Below, piece by piece: positions 59,094 to 64,000 of a stretch of DNA of 64,000 nt. Both the position numbers and the translations under genes were made by a program. A model generated the notes under the pieces. It ran no database searches and was not told the DNA's origin. It was given only the letters and a program-made list of their open reading frames with translations. The DNA lies in NCBI GenBank assembly GCA_035653595.1, contig DASRBO010000040.1, positions 1-64,000 of the forward strand. The letters run 5' to 3'. This DNA is from DASRBO01 sp035653595 (GTDB lineage Bacteria; Actinomycetota; Acidimicrobiia; Acidimicrobiales; JAJPHE01). Position 1 is the first letter of the stretch; each line of letters starts with the position of its first letter.

Positions 59094-59888
59094 TCAGTCC
59101 GGATGCTTCCGCCCGACCAGGTGGAAGACACGGCTGAGCTGGCGGTACGGGTCCCGGCGGCTGGCTTCGAGTTCGACGGCCGCCGTGGCAAAGACCTGAT
59201 CGGAGTCACCTAGGTCCATCTTGACTCCGCTGAACTCGAGCCAGTCCACGAAGAGCCAGACGCCGTACCACACTATGGGTTCCACCTGGCGGCTGAGCAG
59301 AAGGTCCCCGAGCTCCTCGACGGTGTCGGCCCGGGCCGGAAGGCCCAGCACGCCGATCCCCGTCCGGGCGTCAAACGCTGCCAAGGCGTCCTCCCATCGC
59401 CTCTCCAGGGCTGGTTGGACCGCCGAGGCCCTGGCGTTGCCCGTCATGATCGAGACGATCCCGCCGGGTCGCGCACACAGGCAGAGTTGATCGATGATCC
59501 TCTCGGGGTGCGCCAGATAGCCGAGCACCCCGTGGCACAGCACGGCCTCGAACCGGCGTCCGGCGACGGCTTCGTCGGCCGCCTCACCGTCAGCTTCCAG
59601 GAACGTCACCCGGCGCTGAGCTCTCTCAGGCAGCTGCGCTAGTCGCCCCCGAGCCTTCGCCAACATCGCCGGCGAGGAGTCGAGGAGGGTCACCTCGTAT
59701 CCCGCCTCCGCCAGCGGGAAGGATTGGTGGCCGGCGCCGCCGCCGACGTCCAGGACGCTCGCCGGCGGTGGGGGCAGATGCTCGAGCAGGTGTTGGTGAA
59801 TCACATAGGTTCGCACGTATCCCTTCACCGAGGCGTAGGCGTCATCGGCAAACCGGCGAACCAGGCCGGCCCAGGTGTCGTCGTCCAC
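59094..59888 (-). CDS. Class I SAM-dependent methyltransferase (CmoM-like)
   Basis: A 264-residue methyltransferase. SVLDVGGGAGHQSFPLAE is motif I, LLDSSPAML motif II, and FEAVLCHGVLGYLAHPER is typical of the CmoM/SmtA-like branch that methylates tRNA or small molecules. The C-terminal part (DLLLSRQVEPIVWYGVWLFVDWL) fits the same branch. The substrate is not certain. GTG at 59888 is the start. It is transcribed toward the broken kinase gene. Confidence 0.78.
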   Translation of the reverse strand: MDDDTWAGLVRRFADDAYASVKGYVRTYVIHQHLLEHLPPPPASVLDVGGGAGHQSFPLAEAGYEVTLLDSSPAMLAKARGRLAQLPERAQRRVTFLEADGEAADEAVAGRRFEAVLCHGVLGYLAHPERIIDQLCLCARPGGIVSIMTGNARASAVQPALERRWEDALAAFDARTGIGVLGLPARADTVEELGDLLLSRQVEPIVWYGVWLFVDWLEFSGVKMDLGDSDQVFATAAVELEASRRDPYRQLSRVFHLVGRKHPD

Positions 59889-60015
59889 GGCACCAAGCTA
59901 CGACCCGCCCTCGTGTTCAGGCGTACGCGGGCCGCCTGACTGCCGCTACCGTCGGGGTGTCGGACGGAGCCACAGTCTGCCCGTCCCGACGACAGCCGGG
60001 CGAGAGGGGATGGCG

Positions 60016-61386
60016 ATGACCGGGGGCGCAGCTGTCTGGGAACTTGAAGGACCGGTACCGGGGCGCCCCTCCCTGACCCTTGGGCGTTTCGATTTGGCCG
60101 TCCACGGCTACGCGGTGGAGGAGTTCTTTTTGGGCGGAACGGCCCAAGCCCACGGCGCCGCCGGAGCACCCGAGGCCTCCGACGAATCAAGGCGGTACCG
60201 CACCCGCATCCTTGTCGTTCGACCCTCGAGCCAGGAACGCTTCAACGGGACGGTGGTCGTCGAGTGGCTGAACGTCAGCGGGGGCGGTGACGGGGCCCCG
60301 GACTGGATGTTCATGCACCGCCACATCATGCGGGCCGGCATGGCCTGGGTCGGAGTGTCGGCTCAGAAGGTTGGCGTTGAAGGCGGTGGTCGTATGGGCA
60401 ACGCCATGGGTGGGATGAAGCAGACAGACCCTAAACGGTACGGTTCCCTTACTCACCCCGGCGACGCCTTTGCCTTCGACATCTTTTCGCACGCCGGACT
60501 GGCGGTGCGAGGCGATCCCCGGATTATCGGCGCCGCCCCGCCGAAGCTGGTGATCGGGGTTGGCGAGTCGCAGTCGGCGATGTTCCTGGTCAGCTACATC
60601 AACGGCGTCGACCGCGTCGCCCGGGTCTACGACGGGTTCCTCGTCCACGGACGTGGGTCGCGTGGTGCCGTACGGGGGACAGCGGGCGAGGAGGTTGCGT
60701 CCAACTCCGGTGACCCGATCGACTCACCCCGGGTGCCGACGATCACGGTGCAGAGCGAGACCGACGTCATCGGCATGCGGGGCATCCGGGCACGCTGTGA
60801 GGACACCTCGACGGCCCGGTTCTGGGAGATCGCCGGCGCCGCCCACTTCGACACGTGGGGCCTACTGGTCTCCCAGGAGGACGACGGCACCTTGACCGCC
60901 GGGCGGCTGGCCGAGCTCGGGGCCCCGACCGCGTCTCCCATGGGCCTGCCGGCCGAGGAGCCGGTGAACTCCGGTCCCCAGCAGCACTACGTCCTGCAGG
61001 CGGCGCTGGCGCATCTCGAGCGGTGGGCCGGTGGGGGTGAAGGCGCTCCTCACGCACCTTTCCTGGCCACGGCCACCGAGGGCGAGCGAACCGCCCTCGT
61101 CCTTGACGAGCTCGGCATCGCTCGCGGCGGGATCCGCACGCCATGGGTCGAAGTCCCGACCGCCAGGCTGTCAGGCCTCGGAGCCAGGGGGGAGGGCTTT
61201 GCCGGGTTGTTCGGAGTGACTCAACCGTTTTCTCCGGAGCAGCTTGCCGAGCTGTACCCCGGGGGCCGCGACGAGTACCTCGAGCGCTTCACCGCGGCCG
61301 CCGAAGCGGCCCGCGCCGCCGGGTACCTGCTCGACGACGACATCGACGAGATCCTCGCCTTGGCCCACGCGTCGTGGCCCATGTAG
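60016..61386 (+). CDS. Alpha/beta-hydrolase-domain protein (large, G-x-S-Q-S type), copy 2
   Basis: A 456-residue paralogue of the protein at 47175. It shares GYAVEEFF, YRTRILVVRP, FNGTVVVEWLNV, WVGVSAQ, YGSLTHPGDAFAFDI and the nucleophile region GVGESQSAM with Ser185; WEIAGAAHFD gives the His. Identity looks moderate, so the two are old copies. The next two genes are also hydrolases, so a catabolic cluster for an ester compound is possible. ATG at 60016 follows GAGAGGGG at six bases; the ATG at 60010 is too close to it. Confidence 0.78.
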   Translation: MTGGAAVWELEGPVPGRPSLTLGRFDLAVHGYAVEEFFLGGTAQAHGAAGAPEASDESRRYRTRILVVRPSSQERFNGTVVVEWLNVSGGGDGAPDWMFMHRHIMRAGMAWVGVSAQKVGVEGGGRMGNAMGGMKQTDPKRYGSLTHPGDAFAFDIFSHAGLAVRGDPRIIGAAPPKLVIGVGESQSAMFLVSYINGVDRVARVYDGFLVHGRGSRGAVRGTAGEEVASNSGDPIDSPRVPTITVQSETDVIGMRGIRARCEDTSTARFWEIAGAAHFDTWGLLVSQEDDGTLTAGRLAELGAPTASPMGLPAEEPVNSGPQQHYVLQAALAHLERWAGGGEGAPHAPFLATATEGERTALVLDELGIARGGIRTPWVEVPTARLSGLGARGEGFAGLFGVTQPFSPEQLAELYPGGRDEYLERFTAAAEAARAAGYLLDDDIDEILALAHASWPM

Positions 61387-61430
61387 GGGCGGTACGCTCC
61401 CTCGTAGTTCAACGGGAGGGGCTGGGGACC

Positions 61431-62219
61431 ATGGAGACAATCGAGGAAGTCTGCGAGCGCGGCGTGGTCGAGCGGCGGGTCGGGCTCAAGGTGGACAGCG
61501 GTGAGATCGTCCCCGGCATCGTCTGGCTACCGGAGGCGGCCACCGGACCCCGACCGACAGTGATCCTGGGCCATGGAGGTGTGGTTCACAAGCGCGCTCC
61601 CGAAGTGCTCGGGCTGGCTCGGCGCCTCGTGCGTCACAAGGGCTACGCGGCGGTCGCTCTCGACGCACCCGAGCATGGGGAGCGGATCACCGACAAGGAG
61701 GCGGCACGGGCCAGGGGGCGCGCCGTCCAGGCCCGCATCGACCGGGGGCCTGGTGAGGGGTCGCCAGTGGTCGCCGACGCCGACCAGGCGGCCGCTTTCG
61801 CCCGCCGGATGAGCTCCCACGTAGAGGAGCTGAGATCTCTGGTCGAGGATCTCCTCTCCAGCGGCTTCATCGACGACCGACTGGGCTACTGGGGCATGTC
61901 CATGGGTACCGGCATCGGTTTGCGCTTCGTGGCCTCGGAGCCGCACGTGAAGGCCGCTGTCCTCGGTCTGGCCGGCCTGGGGGCAGGCATGGGAGGGGCC
62001 GACTTCGAGGCAGCGGCTCGCTCCCTGCGGATACCGATCCTGTTCCTCCTCCAGTGGGACGACGAGTTGATCACGCGCGACTCCGGTCTTGCTCTCTTCG
62101 ATGCCATCGGCTCCAAGGAGAAGACCCTCCACGTCAACCCCGGGGGCCATGTCCAGGTGCCCGTGTTCGAGAACGACTCGGCCGAGGCGTTCTTCGTTCG
62201 GCATCTCGGCGCCGGGTAG
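61431..62219 (+). CDS. Alpha/beta hydrolase (dienelactone-hydrolase-like)
   Basis: A 262-residue serine hydrolase. TVILGHGGVVHKR is the HG oxyanion segment, YWGMSMGTGIG carries the nucleophile in G-M-S-M-G, LLQWDDELITRDSG would give the acidic residue and NPGGHVQVP the His. Family members include dienelactone hydrolases, acyl-peptide hydrolases and plant-type esterases; the substrate is unknown. ATG at 61431 follows GGGAGGGG. It lies 44 bases after copy 2 of the large hydrolase. Confidence 0.78.
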   Translation: METIEEVCERGVVERRVGLKVDSGEIVPGIVWLPEAATGPRPTVILGHGGVVHKRAPEVLGLARRLVRHKGYAAVALDAPEHGERITDKEAARARGRAVQARIDRGPGEGSPVVADADQAAAFARRMSSHVEELRSLVEDLLSSGFIDDRLGYWGMSMGTGIGLRFVASEPHVKAAVLGLAGLGAGMGGADFEAAARSLRIPILFLLQWDDELITRDSGLALFDAIGSKEKTLHVNPGGHVQVPVFENDSAEAFFVRHLGAG

Positions 62220-62418
62220 CGCCTCTGAGCGTCCTGGAGCAGTCGAAAGCCAACGGTCCGGCTGCCAGGCGGCCAGCCCACTCATGGAGGCGCCGGCGAA
62301 GGCCGCCCAGGAGGCAGGCGCGACGGCGTGGCCAGCAGCGCATTGGATCGAGTACCTCGGGCCGGCGCAGGGCTAGCGGCCTATGCTGGCGCGGTAACCG
62401 CCAATGGGGAGGCATCGA

Positions 62419-63933
62419 ATGGCTGAAGGCAGTGACTCCGCGCCGGTGGCGGCGACCGCCGCCGGTCCGGTCCGGGGCGCAATCGTAGACGGGGTCCGGG
62501 TGTTCAAAGGCATCCGCTACGGGGCGGACACGGCCACGACCCGTTTCGGTCCTCCCGGACCGCCGGAGCCCTGGACCGAGGTCCGCGATGCTCTCGGGTA
62601 CGGCGCCTCAGCTCCTCAGGCTCCTGCCGCTGACGTGCCTCTCTTCCGTTCCTGGCGTCCGGACCCGCCCCTTCCGACGAGCGAGGACTGCCTGTTCTTG
62701 AACGTCTGGACGCCGGGCCTTCGGGACGGTGGCAGGCGCCCGGTGATGGTCTGGTTCCATGGTGGAGGTTTCGTCAGTGGCTCGGGGTCGTCCAATGCCT
62801 ATGACGGGGTGCGGCTCGCTCAGCGCGGCGACGTTGTGGTGGTGACGGTAAACCACCGTCTGAACCTCTTCGGTCACCTCTATCTGGCCGAATACGGCGA
62901 GCGCTTCGCGGACTCGGGCAACGCTGGGGTATTGGACCTCGTGCTGGCTCTCCGCTGGGTGCGGGACAACATCGCCGAGTTCGGCGGGGATCCGGAGAAC
63001 GTGACCATCTTCGGGGAGAGCGGCGGTGGGGGGAAGGTGTCAGTGCTCATGGCCATGGACGCCGCCACTGGTCTGTTCCATCGGGCGGTGGTCCAAAGCG
63101 GTCCCTGGCTTCGCGCCGTGCCGGCGGAAGACGCTGCCGCGTCAGCGGCCAAGGTGTTGGCCGAGCTCGGGCTCGGCGTTGGCGATGTCGATGAGGTCCT
63201 CCGTCTACCGGTGGAGCAGATCCTGAAGGCATCCCGCGCCGCACCTGGTGCGGGCTCCGGTCCGGTGCTCGATGGTCGCAACATCCTCCGTCACCCCTTC
63301 GACCCGGACGCGCCCCCTCAGTCGGAGGGCGTCCCGCTGATGATCGGAACCTGCCGGACTGAGACCTCGCTCCTCGTCGGCGGAGGGCGGCCGGCGTTGT
63401 TCTCACTGAGCTGGGAACAGCTGGCCCAGGAACTGGCGCCGACGTTGGCCGGTAGAGACGCGGAGTCGATAGTCGCTTCCTACCGGAAGCTGCACCCCGA
63501 CCGCGACGCCGTCGACGCCTACTTCACGATAACCACCGATAGGGGCTTCTATGCCACCAGCGTGCGCCAAGCAGACCGGAAGGCGGCCCAGGGGGGTGGG
63601 CCCGTGTACTTCTACCTCCTGGACTGGAACACGCCGGTCGACGGTGGGAAGTGGCGCTGCCCGCATGCGTTGGATATCGGGTTCGTGTTCGACAACGTCG
63701 CCAAGTCCGAGGCCATGTCCGGAATCGGGCCCGACCAGCAACGCATGGCCGATCTGATGAGCGAGTCCTGGTTGGCCTTTGCCCGAACGGGGAACCCGAA
63801 CAACGCCCTCCTGCCGAAGTGGCCCACCTACGATCCGTCCGCACGAGCCACGATGATCTTCGACCTCGTCCCGCGCGTCCTGAACGACCCACGAGCGGCC
63901 GACCGCACCCTTTTCGGTCGTCGCCCCGTCTAG
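62419..63933 (+). CDS. Type B carboxylesterase
   Basis: A 504-residue carboxylesterase/lipase of the cholinesterase family. VRVFKGIRYG and EDCLFLNVWTP are N-terminal signatures, WFHGGGF the oxyanion hole, FGESGGGGKV the nucleophile elbow, and WRCPHALDIGFVF the His region near residue 418. No signal peptide is seen, so it is probably cytoplasmic. The length fits the family. ATG at 62419 follows GGGGAGG at six bases. The last 67 bases of the window hold no gene. Confidence 0.85.
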   Translation: MAEGSDSAPVAATAAGPVRGAIVDGVRVFKGIRYGADTATTRFGPPGPPEPWTEVRDALGYGASAPQAPAADVPLFRSWRPDPPLPTSEDCLFLNVWTPGLRDGGRRPVMVWFHGGGFVSGSGSSNAYDGVRLAQRGDVVVVTVNHRLNLFGHLYLAEYGERFADSGNAGVLDLVLALRWVRDNIAEFGGDPENVTIFGESGGGGKVSVLMAMDAATGLFHRAVVQSGPWLRAVPAEDAAASAAKVLAELGLGVGDVDEVLRLPVEQILKASRAAPGAGSGPVLDGRNILRHPFDPDAPPQSEGVPLMIGTCRTETSLLVGGGRPALFSLSWEQLAQELAPTLAGRDAESIVASYRKLHPDRDAVDAYFTITTDRGFYATSVRQADRKAAQGGGPVYFYLLDWNTPVDGGKWRCPHALDIGFVFDNVAKSEAMSGIGPDQQRMADLMSESWLAFARTGNPNNALLPKWPTYDPSARATMIFDLVPRVLNDPRAADRTLFGRRPV

Positions 63934-64000
63934 GCAGCGTGGGGGCCTTCGCCCACCCCTCCTACCGACAGTCCGGAGGGCAGCCTCCCGACGCCGGGGT

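Noticed and set aside
46823..64000. A second copy of the tRNA-Val 3' end as attachment site
   Set aside because: I scanned for the T-arm sequence downstream and saw no copy within the window; the other end of the island may lie outside.

Overview
The window is a high-GC chromosomal segment with actinobacterial gene content: a four-cysteine WhiB7 protein, a mycobacterial-type ribose-5-phosphate isomerase B, a phoH-ybeY-hlyC-era cluster, dnaG directly upstream of rpoD, many GTG/TTG starts and many leaderless-looking promoters. Secreted proteins with GYWLVAADGG-type repeats and the dominance of housekeeping genes suggest an environmental member of the Actinomycetota, probably class Acidimicrobiia. 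The class assignment is inference; a marker-gene tree would settle it.

Bases 1-46,750 are core chromosome. In order: a thiolase-like protein, a HAD phosphatase and a sucrase/ferredoxin-like protein; an MFS exporter; a HisI-like protein divergent from an HTH-DUF2087 regulator; proS; pabC, rpiB and a HIT protein; phoH-ybeY-hlyC-era; a DinG-type helicase; a reductase, a DapA-like lyase and a methyltransferase; type II glutamine synthetase and typA; uppS-recO-glyS-ppdK; a B12-binding regulator with the CarH light-sensor motif; dnaG-rpoD; tRNA-Asn and tRNA-Met; a bacterioferritin-like protein; an acyl desaturase; and a secreted metzincin with 42-residue repeats.

From 38.4 to 44.3 kb lies a sulfur-related block. 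A siroheme sulfite/nitrite reductase overlaps an FrhB-type F420H2 dehydrogenase gene by the ATGA of stop and start, followed by a small unknown gene and a methyltransferase. Next to them are a cysteine dioxygenase-like cupin and a divergent D-cysteine desulfhydrase-like enzyme. I read the first two genes as a possible split, bacterial counterpart of the F420-dependent sulfite reductase of methanogens.

From 45.6 to 46.4 kb is whiB7 with what looks like its full control region: an AT-rich box just upstream of the -35 element, a leader open reading frame, and a strong intrinsic terminator before the gene. This resembles the attenuated, self-activated whiB7 locus of mycobacteria and streptomycetes.

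At 46,749 a tRNA-Val marks a sharp change. Directly behind it is the 5' stub of a tyrosine integrase, and the remaining 17 kb is accessory DNA: two paralogous alpha/beta-hydrolase-domain proteins, further esterases, methyltransferases, two phosphotransferases, a GNAT protein, a truncated haemoglobin, a GH25-like secreted protein and several broken genes. Almost all the breaks are one-base indels (one is an 11-base repeat collapse), while the 46.7 kb core shows none. I interpret it as a decaying island integrated at tRNA-Val. No CRISPR array, rRNA, replication origin or intact insertion sequence was seen.
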